Below are positions 35,647-45,693 of a stretch of 64,000 nucleotides of DNA, one piece after another. The notes beneath the pieces were generated by a model that was not told the origin of the DNA, made no database searches, and saw only the letters and a list, made by a program, of their open reading frames with translations. Origin of the DNA: UTCHB3 sp964371075 (GTDB lineage: Bacteria; Bacteroidota; Ignavibacteria; Ignavibacteriales; Ignavibacteriaceae); the NCBI GenBank assembly GCA_964371075.1, contig CAYJKN010000001.1:744001-808000 (forward strand). Direction: 5' to 3'. How positions within the stretch are numbered: position 1 is the first letter of the stretch; the number at the start of each line of letters is the position of its first letter. The position numbers were made by a program, and so were the translations under genes.

Positions 35647-36717
35647 TTATCGTATATCAATTTTTTCGCCATTGACGAGATTTTGGTAGCCGACTACAAT
35701 CAGACTCTCCCCTTCACTTAAGTTACCTGAAACTGCAACACGATTATTTGATCGTGTTAGAATATCAACCTGCCTCATCTCTGCGATGTATCCATTACCT
35801 TTTTTAACTGCAACAAATACCACAAATCCTTTATCAGTTTTGACAACAACCTCTTCAGGAACTACAGGTGTGGATTGATAAATTCTATCTTCGATCTTCA
35901 CTTCCGAATTCATCTCGGGTTTAAATTTTCCTCCCATGTTTGGGAGCCTTATTTCCACATTGATGGTACGGGCAGTTGCATTTACCGATTTAGCCACATA
36001 ACTAACGGAAGAGTTCACCGTTAAACTGTCAAGTTCCTGAAAAATTAGTAAACACCTTTTCCCCGGTTTGATTGAGTTAACATATCGTTCAGGGACTCCG
36101 GCCTCAACTTTCAGATTATCTGAAATTAAAGTTACAATTGGAGCTCCTGGTGCAGCAACTTCCCCTATTTCATAATGTTTTATGTCTATCACTCCCCCAA
36201 ATGGAGCATTAACAAATGTATTCTCAAATTGTTCTTTGATAGCATTATAAAATGCCTTTTTTGCATCACGGGTATATTTTGCCTGGAGGAATTGAAATTC
36301 AGTTCCGGCATTCTGTTTGTAAACCTGATCCTGTTTTTGAAGGTTTATCTCCGCAAGATCAAGATCAGCTTTTGCAGCTTCGAGATTTGCTTTTATCACT
36401 TCGTTGTCGAGAATACAAATCACAGTACCTGCTGATACTCTTGTACCTTTGTCAACATTAAATTTCATTATTTTACCGCCGGTGGCTGAGGCAACTTTTG
36501 ATATCTTGTCAGCTTTTATCTGTCCAATTACATCAATGTAACCTGTAAAATCTTCCAATTTTATCGTCTCAACTTTAACGATCGCTGCTTTTGTAGTCTT
36601 TTTTTCATTCTTTTTTGCAGCAGCTTCATCATCGCCGCAACCTGCGAAAAAGAGTGACAGAATGGATAGAAGACCATAGAAATATATTTTATTACCGAAT
36701 CTTAATCTATTAGACAT
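35647..36717 (-). CDS. RND efflux periplasmic adaptor (membrane fusion lipoprotein)
   Basis: A 356-residue adaptor linking the RND pump to the outer-membrane channel. It has a lipobox (FAGC, C27), a lipoyl-like half-motif GGKIMKFNVDKGTRVSAGTVI, a short coiled-coil hairpin (about 110-150) and the second lipoyl half AAPGAPIVTLI, then barrel and membrane-proximal domains. It lies between the TolC and pump genes with gaps of 5 and 16 nt. Confidence 0.93.
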   Translation of the reverse strand: MSNRLRFGNKIYFYGLLSILSLFFAGCGDDEAAAKKNEKKTTKAAIVKVETIKLEDFTGYIDVIGQIKADKISKVASATGGKIMKFNVDKGTRVSAGTVICILDNEVIKANLEAAKADLDLAEINLQKQDQVYKQNAGTEFQFLQAKYTRDAKKAFYNAIKEQFENTFVNAPFGGVIDIKHYEIGEVAAPGAPIVTLISDNLKVEAGVPERYVNSIKPGKRCLLIFQELDSLTVNSSVSYVAKSVNATARTINVEIRLPNMGGKFKPEMNSEVKIEDRIYQSTPVVPEEVVVKTDKGFVVFVAVKKGNGYIAEMRQVDILTRSNNRVAVSGNLSEGESLIVVGYQNLVNGEKIDIR

Positions 36718-36722
36718 ATTGA

Positions 36723-38054
36723 TTACTCTCCATTTTCCTTTCCGGATAACTTTTCAAGGTTCGAGATTAACAGGTAGTATTCGTAAACACCGTTTAAATA
36801 ATTGTATTTTGCTCTTGTAACTCCAACTTGTGCATCGATTACTTCAAGCTGAGTACCAACACCGGCAGTATAGCGGATATTGGCGAGTGAGTGAGCAAGT
36901 TCAGCCTGACTGACCGCGTCAGTGTAAGCTTTTAATTTTTCTTTTTGATTTGCTATTTTCAGAGTTGTTTCTTTAAGTTGAGTTGCGAGGCCTTCTCTTG
37001 TCTTTTTAAGATTTTCTCTCGCAATTTTAACCTCCAGTTCGGCTTGAGCCACTCGGGATTTAGAACTCCAACCGTTAAAAATTGGCACCGAAAGTTCCAG
37101 TCCCAGATTAATTGAATTGTTAAAACGCCAACTGCCGATACTTCTTTCATCGTTTTCCTGCGATTCAACATTCCAGGCACCGTATGCCCTGAGTGAAGGA
37201 AGGAACTCTGATTGATAAACACCAACTGCTTTTTCTCTCAGGTTGATCGATTGTTCAAGTTGTTTAATCACAGGATTAAACTTAAACATCTTTTCAACTA
37301 CAAGATCAAATTCATCAACAGTTTGGTCTTTATATTTTAATGAATCAGAAACTTCAACCTCAACATTATACCCCAGCCCCATGATATTCCGCAGAACATC
37401 TTTGGTAATCTGATTGGAATTTTTTGCCTGCTCAAGTTCCGGTTTTGCAGTCTGAACTGCGACTTTTGCCCGTACGAGATCATATTCGGGGACGAGCCCG
37501 GCATCATATTTAATTTGTGTGTTTTTTAGATTGTCTTCTGCCTGAGATAAATTTGCGTTTGCGACCTCTAAAACCTCCCTTGTAACCATCACTCCAAAAT
37601 AAGCAGCTTTAACCTGATATTTAAGTTCAAGTTCTGTGGCTTCAACAACATGATCAGCTATTTTTGCATAGATCTCAGCAGCCTGTGCCCCAATAAAAAT
37701 TCCACCGGCGAAGATGTTTTGTGATAAACTAAGTGTTGCAGTAAGAGTGTTGTCAGTTCCGATAGGGAAAGTGCCACTGAAACCGGGTGCATCAATAGTA
37801 AACACTCCTTTTTTGAGTGCTCTGCGATAATTAACCGAGCCTTTTAATTCGGGATAAACCGCAGTCCCCCAGGTTTCATCAACTTTTTCGTACGCAATAT
37901 CTTTGTTTAGTCTGCCCGTTTTAAGATCGTAATTATTCTCAAGTGCTATTGAAATAGCTTTATCAAGATTCACGATCACTTTTTCGGTGGGTTGTGCAAC
38001 AATCTGCGCGGCAGTGATAATAAATATGATCAAGCCGGAAAGTAATCTCATCAA
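36723..38054 (-). CDS. TolC-family outer-membrane efflux protein
   Basis: A 443-residue channel with a signal peptide (about 1-20), two long alpha-helical hairpins (SIALENNYDLKTGRLNKDIA, then the repeat-like LAHSLANIRYTAGVGTQLEVIDAQ) and barrel strands. The internal duplication typical of TolC is visible. It completes a tripartite efflux system with the two genes downstream. Confidence 0.93.
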   Translation of the reverse strand: MMRLLSGLIIFIITAAQIVAQPTEKVIVNLDKAISIALENNYDLKTGRLNKDIAYEKVDETWGTAVYPELKGSVNYRRALKKGVFTIDAPGFSGTFPIGTDNTLTATLSLSQNIFAGGIFIGAQAAEIYAKIADHVVEATELELKYQVKAAYFGVMVTREVLEVANANLSQAEDNLKNTQIKYDAGLVPEYDLVRAKVAVQTAKPELEQAKNSNQITKDVLRNIMGLGYNVEVEVSDSLKYKDQTVDEFDLVVEKMFKFNPVIKQLEQSINLREKAVGVYQSEFLPSLRAYGAWNVESQENDERSIGSWRFNNSINLGLELSVPIFNGWSSKSRVAQAELEVKIARENLKKTREGLATQLKETTLKIANQKEKLKAYTDAVSQAELAHSLANIRYTAGVGTQLEVIDAQVGVTRAKYNYLNGVYEYYLLISNLEKLSGKENGE

Positions 38055-38062
38055 TTCTCCAA

Positions 38063-38809
38063 TTATTTAAATGTTACAGGGATCAACATCTGCACTTTAA
38101 CAGGTTTGCCGTCTTTTTTCCCCGGATTAAATTTTGTTCTTCTAACAGCAGATAAAGCGGAATTATCACAAGCCGGATGAATCCCTTTTGTGAGTACCAC
38201 TGAATTAACATTCCCCAATTCGTCGATGAATGCCGTTATATACACCGTTCCGGAGATGCCTGCATCCTTCGCTGCCTGTGGAAATATTGCTTTACTTTGT
38301 ATCGATTCAAATCCACCTATGGGAACGGGCATATATGGAACAGCAGTATAATAGGTATTATCTTTGGGTCCCTTGGCTTTCCCATCCTTTTCAGTGGTCT
38401 TTTTGTAAGTTTCTTTATCCTTAAATTTCCCTTGTTTGTCAAGAGTTAAGAGGTCCCCTTTGTCTATATCCTGACTTTCCAGCTTTACTTTTTCCTTTGG
38501 AGGAGTCAGAGTAACTTCAATCTCTTTGTTTAATACAGGCTCGGTTACCGGAGTGTCTTTTTTATATTTAGGCAGGGTTTTCGCTTCCTGCTTTTGTGGC
38601 AGTGACTCCTCTTCCCTTTTGTCTTGAAGTTCAACAACATCTTCTGCATCAAGATATTCATTATCATTGGTGATAATTTGGGAAACCGATTTACTATAGG
38701 GATAAAACTTAAATACGAGTATTAATAACAACAGTACAAGGATCGAACTGACCTCGAGGGTAAACCTGTAATTCCTTTTCAGGTGGGTGGTCAAGCTTGT
38801 TGTTTGCAT
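38063..38809 (-). CDS. TonB-family energy transducer
   Basis: A 248-residue protein with one N-terminal membrane helix (about 15-35), a charged, proline-containing linker (about 55-150) and a C-terminal TonB domain with PVPIGGFESIQSKAIFP, ISGTVYITAFIDELG and SALSAVRRTKFNPGKKDGK. It couples inner-membrane energy to outer-membrane transport. It precedes tolC by only 8 nt, which is unusual for TonB and suggests a link with the efflux system. Confidence 0.9.
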   Translation of the reverse strand: MQTTSLTTHLKRNYRFTLEVSSILVLLLLILVFKFYPYSKSVSQIITNDNEYLDAEDVVELQDKREEESLPQKQEAKTLPKYKKDTPVTEPVLNKEIEVTLTPPKEKVKLESQDIDKGDLLTLDKQGKFKDKETYKKTTEKDGKAKGPKDNTYYTAVPYMPVPIGGFESIQSKAIFPQAAKDAGISGTVYITAFIDELGNVNSVVLTKGIHPACDNSALSAVRRTKFNPGKKDGKPVKVQMLIPVTFK

Positions 38810-38842
38810 ATTAAATTATGATAACTCGTTTTTTGATTAAAA

Positions 38843-39232
38843 CTATTTAAACAATTTTGGATAAGCCCGGTTAAGAATAAACGCAAAGGCAAGTCCTAGT
38901 GCCGCCCCATTGATATCTGCCAAAATATCATACCACTCAAAAAATCTTCCGGGTATCGGGATCTGATGCAACTCATCAAGTATTCCATACACAGAGGCAA
39001 TAATAAAGGATTTCTGAAATATCCTGATTTCATTCACAGTGTCAACTGATTTGAGTTTTAAGTAAGCAAATAAAAGAAAACTCAAAACAGCATAACCTGC
39101 AAAATGATTTAGTTTATCCCCAGAAGGTACATCAGGTAAATTATTGGATGGAAGAGTTGTCCCAAGAAAAAGGACAATCCAATAACCAACCAAAACCCAT
39201 AAAACAATTTTCTGTTTATTAAACTTCTGCAT
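38843..39232 (-). CDS. VanZ-like family membrane protein
   Basis: A 129-residue protein with four hydrophobic helices and the family pattern GDKLNHFAGYAVLSFLLF and YGILDELHQIPIPGRFFEWYD, which carries the conserved Asp-Glu. It is named after a teicoplanin-resistance gene, but most members have no known role. Its first base overlaps the stop of nnr by one nucleotide. Confidence 0.87.
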   Translation of the reverse strand: MQKFNKQKIVLWVLVGYWIVLFLGTTLPSNNLPDVPSGDKLNHFAGYAVLSFLLFAYLKLKSVDTVNEIRIFQKSFIIASVYGILDELHQIPIPGRFFEWYDILADINGAALGLAFAFILNRAYPKLFK

Positions 39233-40833
39233 TAGTCTCCGTCAATTTTTTTTAGAGCTGCAGGCAAATTTTGTATTATTGCAGAAGCAGAGACAGCAAA
39301 ACTTGATTGTTCATTTACCAGCATTAAAGCTGAGACATTATATGTATGTATCGCGTCTGATATCCTCTGAATAAAAACTTCTACGGTTCCCCGGTGCCCT
39401 TCTTTAATCAAATCAATGATCGATTCCACATCAAGTTGTGGAATAGCCATTATCTGAGACAAAATGGAGGCTATCACACCGGCAAGTCCGTCTCCCGTTC
39501 CAAATTTTGCCATTGAGTCGTGACCGGAATCCAAAATATATTTAACACCCGATCTGTGACAAATAAAGATACAAGCATGTTTAAGAACCAGGATACAACC
39601 TGTTTCCTGAGCAAAATCCTGTGCAGCCTGAAAAATATCTTCTTCAATTATCTCAAGAGGTTTTCCTAATATTTGCGCAAACTCACCTGTGTGAGGAAGG
39701 AGTATTTTCCCCTGAAGATCATATTTTTTGTAATTTCCATTATGCAGCGGTGTTAGTGCATCTGCATCCAAAATAATTAATTTGTTATTTATCTCAAGAA
39801 TTTTGTCCAAAGCAATGGTCGTCTCAGGTGACCTGCCCAAACCCGGTCCTATCAGTAAAACATCCTTTTTCTTTAATTCATCCATCACCGATTTAAGAGT
39901 TTCAGAATTAAAGTTCACCGAGAATTCTCGAACTACAGCTTCAGGAATCCTGTTTAATGTAACTGAGGAGCCTTTCTCAGATGTAAAAAGTATTGGTGAA
40001 CCGGAGCCCGAAGTGAAGGCAGCCTGATAAACAAGTGCTGCAGACCCGGGATAACGATCAGAACCGGCAACTATCACGGGACCACCGGCAGAATATTTAT
40101 TCACACTCCGTTTTTTGCTGGGTCGGATACTCATCATTTCATCAAGTTCATAAAGCCCCCAAGGATTTTCGATGGTTGACGGAACTTTTTGCATACCAGT
40201 GTATCCATAGTGGAGCATCCCACGATTGTCGAGTCCCTTACCGTAGAAGTAACCTCTCTTATATGAACCCAAGGCAACTGTATAAAGTGCATTAAAGATA
40301 ATTCCACCACCACCCGTATCAGGATTCATTCCGGTGGGGATATCAATTGCGATTTTTGTTCCGGGAGCATCATTCATTGCCATTACTATTTCATCATAAG
40401 GTTGACGCAACTCGCCTTTGCTTCCGGTACCCAGAATTGCATCAATAATGATATCTTGTGAGCTGAGTATTTCACTCAATTGATCTGGATTCAGATATTG
40501 GAAGATTAAAATCCCCTCCTGAACTTCGCTAATGATTTCGAAAAAATATTGCGAATCTTCAGTAAATTCCTCAACCTCGCCAATGAAGACAACAGTAACA
40601 TTATATGCCATATCTCTTAAGTGTCGAGCAGTCACAAATCCATCCCCCCCGTTATTCCCTTTACCACATACTATCGCAACATTCACCCCAACATCATCAA
40701 GAGAATTGACAAATTGTGCAACACTTCTGCCTGCATTCTCCATAAGCAGTATACCGTCGAATCCAATATCTTCGATGTACATTCTATCGAGTTCTGAAGC
40801 CTGAGCTGCTGTTAAAACTGCTTTCATTTTCAC
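39232..40833 (-). CDS. nnr: Bifunctional NAD(P)H-hydrate epimerase / ADP-dependent dehydratase
   Basis: Repairs hydrated NAD(P)H. The N-terminal YjeF domain (about 1-215) shows LMENAGRSVAQFV, CGKGNNGGDGFVTARHL and DAILGTGSKGELR. The C-terminal ribokinase-like dehydratase has GSDRYPGSA, LIGPGLGRSPET, LLPHTGEFAQIL and AKFGTGDGLAG, with the catalytic aspartate in GTGD. The start has a good Shine-Dalgarno sequence (AGGAG 6 nt before the ATG). It is separated from the nuo cluster by a terminator. Confidence 0.95.
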   Translation of the reverse strand: MKMKAVLTAAQASELDRMYIEDIGFDGILLMENAGRSVAQFVNSLDDVGVNVAIVCGKGNNGGDGFVTARHLRDMAYNVTVVFIGEVEEFTEDSQYFFEIISEVQEGILIFQYLNPDQLSEILSSQDIIIDAILGTGSKGELRQPYDEIVMAMNDAPGTKIAIDIPTGMNPDTGGGGIIFNALYTVALGSYKRGYFYGKGLDNRGMLHYGYTGMQKVPSTIENPWGLYELDEMMSIRPSKKRSVNKYSAGGPVIVAGSDRYPGSAALVYQAAFTSGSGSPILFTSEKGSSVTLNRIPEAVVREFSVNFNSETLKSVMDELKKKDVLLIGPGLGRSPETTIALDKILEINNKLIILDADALTPLHNGNYKKYDLQGKILLPHTGEFAQILGKPLEIIEEDIFQAAQDFAQETGCILVLKHACIFICHRSGVKYILDSGHDSMAKFGTGDGLAGVIASILSQIMAIPQLDVESIIDLIKEGHRGTVEVFIQRISDAIHTYNVSALMLVNEQSSFAVSASAIIQNLPAALKKIDGD

Positions 40834-40855
40834 TCCTTGTGAAACGGTTTAAAGC

Positions 40856-40913
40856 AAAAAAGCTGTACAGTGAGTCAATCGGAGAACCGAATTCCTGACT
40901 CCCGGTACAGCTT
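40856..40913 (-). terminator. Long nested hairpin terminator after the nuo cluster
   Basis: On the minus strand an outer 9-bp stem AAGCTGTAC / GTACAGCTT encloses GAGTCA / TGACTC and an inner TCGG-AGAA-CCGA hairpin, followed by a T-run (40861-40856). It lies just after nuoN and before nnr, so it ends the nuo transcript. Confidence 0.8.
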
Positions 40914-40930
40914 GTAAAAACTTTGTTTTA

Positions 40931-42358
40931 CTAAAATTTCGAGATAAGGTTTATTACTGAACCCGGAAGAATTCCCATCACTACAATAAGGATGGCTGAC
41001 ACTATGATTCCTATCATCGCAGAATTTGAATTAACAATTTCAAGCTTCGATTCATCTTTACTGAAATACATCACAACAATCAGCCTTATGTAGAAGTAAA
41101 CACTGATTACTGATGATAAAATTCCCACGAGAGCGAGCCAAACCAAATCAGCCTTAATTGCAGCGATGAATACATAATATTTACCAAAAAAGCCTGCAAA
41201 CGGAGGAATCCCCGAAAGGGCAAACATGAAAACCGCAAGTAAACCAGCCAATAGCGGATATTTGGTCCCCAGGCCGGAATAATCTTTGATTGTGAGGTTT
41301 TTCTCCTCTTTGTCCTCGATCAGGGCAATGATTCCAAATGCACCAAGATTCATGAATGTGTAGGCAGCGAGATAAAAGATCATACCATCCACACCTTCTT
41401 TGTTACCTGCTGCCAAACCGATGAGAATGTAACCGGCATGTGCAATAGAAGAATAAGCAAGCATGCGTTTAATGTCGGTCTGGAGAATCGCTGTGATACT
41501 TCCATAAAGCATGGAGAGTGTCGCAAACAACGCAATTAACGGTGTAAGGATATCAACAGCTCTTTCTTTTGAGAATGCGGGTGAAATCACAAGAATCAAG
41601 GCTGCAAATGCTGCGGTTTTACCACCTGTTGACATAAGTGCAGTTGTGGTTGTTGGTGCACCCTGATAAACATCTGGCACCCACATATGGAAAGGTACTG
41701 CGGCAATTTTAAAAGCAAATCCGATGAAGAACAGGGTTAAACCGATTATCCCCAGAATATTTGTCTGCTCAAAAGCAAATGATTCATACAATTTGGTAAT
41801 GTTCAGAGTATGGGTGGCACCGTAGAGCAAACCAAGTCCGTAAACGATAAATCCGGTTGCAAATGAACCCAAAAGGAAATATTTAAGAGCAGCTTCAGTG
41901 GAAAACGGCCTTTTCCGCGCAAAACCTGCAAGAATATAAAAACACAACGACATTTGCTCTAATCCGATGAATACCATCACCAGGTCGCGGGCACTTGCGA
42001 TCATCATCATGCCAAGAACGGCAGATTGAACAAGTATGTAAAATTCGCCATGGTAAATGCCTGTCTTTTTCAGATAATCGACAGTAAGAAGACCAACTAT
42101 CGCAGCACCAAAATTGAAGATAAAGTAAAAAATATTTACCTGACCTCCCGTTGCAAGCATTCCGTTAAAAAATACCCCTTGATTGCCAACTGATAATAGT
42201 GACTGGTATGCAATAACCAGAAAACTAATAATCGTTAACCATGGGAGTATCTTACCGGCATTCTTTACATACATCTCTATCACAAGAGAAACCAGAATGA
42301 CCGAGGCTAAAATAACCAGCGGCAGATAGTTTGAAATGTCCGAAATGTTAAAATCCAT
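40931..42358 (-). CDS. nuoN: NADH-quinone oxidoreductase subunit N
   Basis: Proton-pumping antiporter-like membrane subunit of complex I, 475 residues with about 14 helices. The family block reads KYFLLGSFATGFIVYGLGLLYG and the helix 7-8 region FKIAAVPFHMWVPDVYQGAPT, followed by DIKRMLAYSSIAHAGYILIG. It is the last nuo gene of the cluster and is separated from nuoM by two non-nuo genes. Confidence 0.96.
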   Translation of the reverse strand: MDFNISDISNYLPLVILASVILVSLVIEMYVKNAGKILPWLTIISFLVIAYQSLLSVGNQGVFFNGMLATGGQVNIFYFIFNFGAAIVGLLTVDYLKKTGIYHGEFYILVQSAVLGMMMIASARDLVMVFIGLEQMSLCFYILAGFARKRPFSTEAALKYFLLGSFATGFIVYGLGLLYGATHTLNITKLYESFAFEQTNILGIIGLTLFFIGFAFKIAAVPFHMWVPDVYQGAPTTTTALMSTGGKTAAFAALILVISPAFSKERAVDILTPLIALFATLSMLYGSITAILQTDIKRMLAYSSIAHAGYILIGLAAGNKEGVDGMIFYLAAYTFMNLGAFGIIALIEDKEEKNLTIKDYSGLGTKYPLLAGLLAVFMFALSGIPPFAGFFGKYYVFIAAIKADLVWLALVGILSSVISVYFYIRLIVVMYFSKDESKLEIVNSNSAMIGIIVSAILIVVMGILPGSVINLISKF

Positions 42359-42360
42359 AC

Positions 42361-42723
42361 CTACTCTATAAATAAAATGTCGTGTTCAGTTTCTTCAATT
42401 GTTGCTTCATGTGTATCGGTTTTATACACGGCTAATTTTTTGTGTTTGTCAACATCAAAAATGTTGTCGTCTTTTTCAACGACAATTATTTTGATATTTT
42501 CGTATTCCGATAAAGTCTCTCGCAGAGTATTATATTCGAGGAAATAGAGACTTGTGTAATAATCCTCTTCCACAATATTTATCCCTTTTGAGCTCGGGGA
42601 AAAATCAGTAATAATATCTTTCTCTACAATAACTTTAAGAAATCTTCCCTTAAATGGAAGTATCAGTCTGTTCCCGTAAAGGAATCCACTTTTCTTTTCG
42701 TCAATACATTGTTGAATGGTCAT
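42361..42723 (-). CDS. Small unknown protein within the nuo cluster
   Basis: A 120-residue soluble, acidic protein without signal peptide or membrane segment. It has short beta-like stretches (GNRLILPFKGRFLKVIVEKD, KIIVVEKDD) and ends EHDILFIE. I do not recognise the family. It is tightly placed, with 2-nt gaps to nuoN and to the antiporter gene, so it is co-transcribed and probably translated with them. A role with the antiporter or complex I is inference from position only. Confidence 0.75.
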   Translation of the reverse strand: MTIQQCIDEKKSGFLYGNRLILPFKGRFLKVIVEKDIITDFSPSSKGINIVEEDYYTSLYFLEYNTLRETLSEYENIKIIVVEKDDNIFDVDKHKKLAVYKTDTHEATIEETEHDILFIE

Positions 42724-42725
42724 CT

Positions 42726-44186
42726 TTAACCTCTAAAAAAGAAGAACCAGATTATTGCATATACCGGCAATAAAACAGGTAGTGAATATTTTATTATATA
42801 TTCAATAAATGTCGGTACCCTTACACCGGCACTTTCGGCGATCGATTTAACCATAAAATTGGGACCATTCCCGATGTAGGTCATCGCGCCAAAAAATACA
42901 GCTCCAACTGAAATTGCAGCAAGATACTGTACCGCATCAGGATTCTGCAAAAACAACTGTGTTTGAGCAGCTCCGCCGTTAAGATCAAAACCAAATTTCC
43001 CCATTGCCGCACTCATAAAATTCAGATAAGTTGGTGCATTATCGAGAAATGATGAGAGTGCACCCGTTGCCCAATAGAACAACGAGCTTGTAAAGACATC
43101 GCTGTTTTCCTTTGCCAAATCAGCAATCAACCTTAAGGCGGGAATCATTGTAAAGAATATCCCCACAAAAAGATATGCCACCTCCTTAATTGGTCCAAAG
43201 TCAAACTCATTTGCCTTAAGAACACTTTTATCTGCGGTTTTATACGCCACAAACACTACCCCAAACATTATGATTTCTCTGATTCCAACAGGCAATGGAT
43301 CAAGACTTGGCACCCATGACATTACTGCGGGATCAAGAAATACCGAACCAATAATTACTGCCAGGTATCCAAGATTTTTTAATCCTTTGAACTCAATCTT
43401 TCCTGAATGATGCTGATTCTCTTTTGCTCCGGCTTTGTTATTCATATCAAGCATAAAAAATATTGCTAGAATGAGCGCAATTGCTATAATCCAGACCAAC
43501 CAAACCTGCTCTACCACCCAGAAAAAAGGAACACCCTTCAGAAAACCTAAAAAGAGAGGTGGATCGCCTATTGGTGTTAAGGCTCCGCCTGCATTACTCA
43601 CCACAAATATAAAAAATATGATGTGGTACGACTTAATCCTCTCTTTATTCATCCTCATAAACGGTCTTATGAGCAGCATCGAAGCACCTGTTGTTCCAAT
43701 CACATTTGATATCACTGCCCCAAAAAGCAGGAATAATGTATTAACAAGTGGTGTCGCTTTTTTGTCAACTTTTATCAGAATACCACCACTGGCAACAAAT
43801 AATGAACTTAAAAGTGCAATGAATGAGAGATACTCAACCAAAGTATGTTTAAGACTCACAAAATCATTTAAGATTGTAGCATAATAAGTTGCCACTATCA
43901 GACCAAGAAATATTGCAATCCTGTGGTAATTGTGCTCCCAAAAATGTTGGAAAAATAACGGGGCAATTGCTATTAACAAAAGCAGAAGCAAAAACGGAAT
44001 TACCATGTAAGGAGTTGGAGCCTCTGAATGGTGAGTCGCCTCAGCTGTTGTTGTTTTGTCACTATGTGAAAGAACTTTTTCTTGTGTTACACTTTTTACA
44101 GTGTCAGTAGAATCCGGTCTTGTATCGCTGCTTAATAAAATAAACAGGCTAAAAAAGGCTACGAGAAATAGAGTTGTACGCCTCAT
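42726..44186 (-). CDS. NhaD-type sodium:proton antiporter
   Basis: A 486-residue ion-transporter-superfamily protein with a signal-like first helix, a histidine/threonine-rich segment (30-55) and about 11 membrane helices. The characteristic blocks are ASGGILIKVDKKA, GAVISNVIGTTGASMLLIRPF, VSNAGGALTPIGDPPLFLGFL and LSSFLDNAPTYLNFMSAA, as in NhaD/CitMHS-like antiporters. It is encoded between nuoM and nuoN, 5 nt from nuoM. Confidence 0.92.
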   Translation of the reverse strand: MRRTTLFLVAFFSLFILLSSDTRPDSTDTVKSVTQEKVLSHSDKTTTAEATHHSEAPTPYMVIPFLLLLLLIAIAPLFFQHFWEHNYHRIAIFLGLIVATYYATILNDFVSLKHTLVEYLSFIALLSSLFVASGGILIKVDKKATPLVNTLFLLFGAVISNVIGTTGASMLLIRPFMRMNKERIKSYHIIFFIFVVSNAGGALTPIGDPPLFLGFLKGVPFFWVVEQVWLVWIIAIALILAIFFMLDMNNKAGAKENQHHSGKIEFKGLKNLGYLAVIIGSVFLDPAVMSWVPSLDPLPVGIREIIMFGVVFVAYKTADKSVLKANEFDFGPIKEVAYLFVGIFFTMIPALRLIADLAKENSDVFTSSLFYWATGALSSFLDNAPTYLNFMSAAMGKFGFDLNGGAAQTQLFLQNPDAVQYLAAISVGAVFFGAMTYIGNGPNFMVKSIAESAGVRVPTFIEYIIKYSLPVLLPVYAIIWFFFFRG

Positions 44187-44190
44187 GAAT

Positions 44191-45693
44191 TTATTTTGCG
44201 AGTGCCCCCATCACGGTAGTTACTATATTTGATGAGAAGGCTTCACTTAACCTTAAGAAAGTTGAGGGATAAATACCTATCCAAACGATGAATAGCAGAA
44301 ATGGAACGAGAGTTATCATCTCTCGTGTGTTCAGATCGGTCAATAAATTCATTTTTTCATTTTTAACCGTTTCCAAACAAACTCTTTGGTACATCCAAAG
44401 GAGATAAACTGCAGCGAAGATTACTCCTGTTGCTGCAATTATCGTATAATAAGGGCTTCCGAGCAGTGGCGACTTAAATGATCCCACCAAAATTAAAAAT
44501 TCACCAACAAATCCGTTTAATCCCGGTACACCAATAGAAGACAGTGAAACTATCAACAAAATTGTCGCATAAAGTGGGACGATTTTAGCGATTCCACCAT
44601 AATCGGCGATCTCACGGGTGTGGGTTCTTTCATAAATGTATCCCACCAAAAGGAATAAGGCTCCTGTTGATAAACCATGGTTTACCATCTGAATAATGGC
44701 TCCTTGCATCGACTCAACAGTTAAACCAAAAATACCCAAAACCACAAATCCAAGGTGAGAAACCGAGGAATAAGCTACCAGTTTTTTCATATCCTTTTGA
44801 ACCATTGCGACAAGTGCACCATAGATTATTCCTATGACCGCAAGTATGGAAATGATTGAAGCATATTCTCTTACACCCTCGGGAAAGAGTGGAAGATTAA
44901 AACGAATCAGTCCATATGTTCCCATCTTAAGTAGAACACCGGCAAGTATAACAGAACCCGCCGTGGGTGCCTCAACGTGTGCATCTGGCAACCATGTATG
45001 AAGTGGAAACAATGGTACTTTTATCGCAAAACTGATTGCAAATGCTAAAAACAGCCAATTCTGTTTTGAAGGTTCAAGGGCAGGACCTTGTTTGTAAAGT
45101 TTCAAAAGATCGGTTGTAAAAGCAGTGCCTGAGTTTGCCAGCCAGATAATTGCTACAAGCATCAGCAGTGAGCCTGCCATTGTGTAGATAAAAAACTTTA
45201 CAGATGCATAAATTCTGTTTTTCCCACCCCAAATTCCGATAATAAAATACATCGGAATAAGCATGGCTTCCCAAAATATGTAGAACAGGAAAAGATCAAG
45301 TGAAAGAAAAACTCCAAGCATTCCGGCCTCAAGCATCAACATGAAAAATGTAAATTCTTTCACTTTGACATCGATGCTTGACCATGTGGAAAGTAGCGCC
45401 AACGGGGTCATGAAGGTTGTTAGAAGTACCAGGAGAATCGACATGCCATCGATACCAACATGGTAATAAATCCCAAGTCCCTTAACCCATTCGATCTTTT
45501 GTGTAAACTGAAAATTTGCATTTGCAGGATCGAATGAAAAATAAAGGAACATCGAAACTATAAAAATCACAACCGAAATTGCCAAACCCGCTATTCTGGT
45601 TAATTGATGATTCTCTTTGGGTAACATCAAAACCAGCAAGGATCCAACAATTGGTAAAAGTAAGAGTAGTGTTAAGATAAAGCTATTTTCCAT
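44191..45693 (-). CDS. nuoM: NADH-quinone oxidoreductase subunit M
   Basis: Antiporter-like proton-pumping subunit of complex I, 500 residues, about 14 helices. Typical blocks are YYHVGIDGMSILLVLLTTF, FYIFWEAMLIPMYFIIGIWGG, KVPLFPLHTWLPDAHVEAPT and DMKKLVAYSSVSHLGFVVLG. The conserved glutamate in FWEA and the lysines of helices 7 and 8 are present. It directly follows nuoL with no spacer. Confidence 0.97.
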   Translation of the reverse strand: MENSFILTLLLLLPIVGSLLVLMLPKENHQLTRIAGLAISVVIFIVSMFLYFSFDPANANFQFTQKIEWVKGLGIYYHVGIDGMSILLVLLTTFMTPLALLSTWSSIDVKVKEFTFFMLMLEAGMLGVFLSLDLFLFYIFWEAMLIPMYFIIGIWGGKNRIYASVKFFIYTMAGSLLMLVAIIWLANSGTAFTTDLLKLYKQGPALEPSKQNWLFLAFAISFAIKVPLFPLHTWLPDAHVEAPTAGSVILAGVLLKMGTYGLIRFNLPLFPEGVREYASIISILAVIGIIYGALVAMVQKDMKKLVAYSSVSHLGFVVLGIFGLTVESMQGAIIQMVNHGLSTGALFLLVGYIYERTHTREIADYGGIAKIVPLYATILLIVSLSSIGVPGLNGFVGEFLILVGSFKSPLLGSPYYTIIAATGVIFAAVYLLWMYQRVCLETVKNEKMNLLTDLNTREMITLVPFLLFIVWIGIYPSTFLRLSEAFSSNIVTTVMGALAK

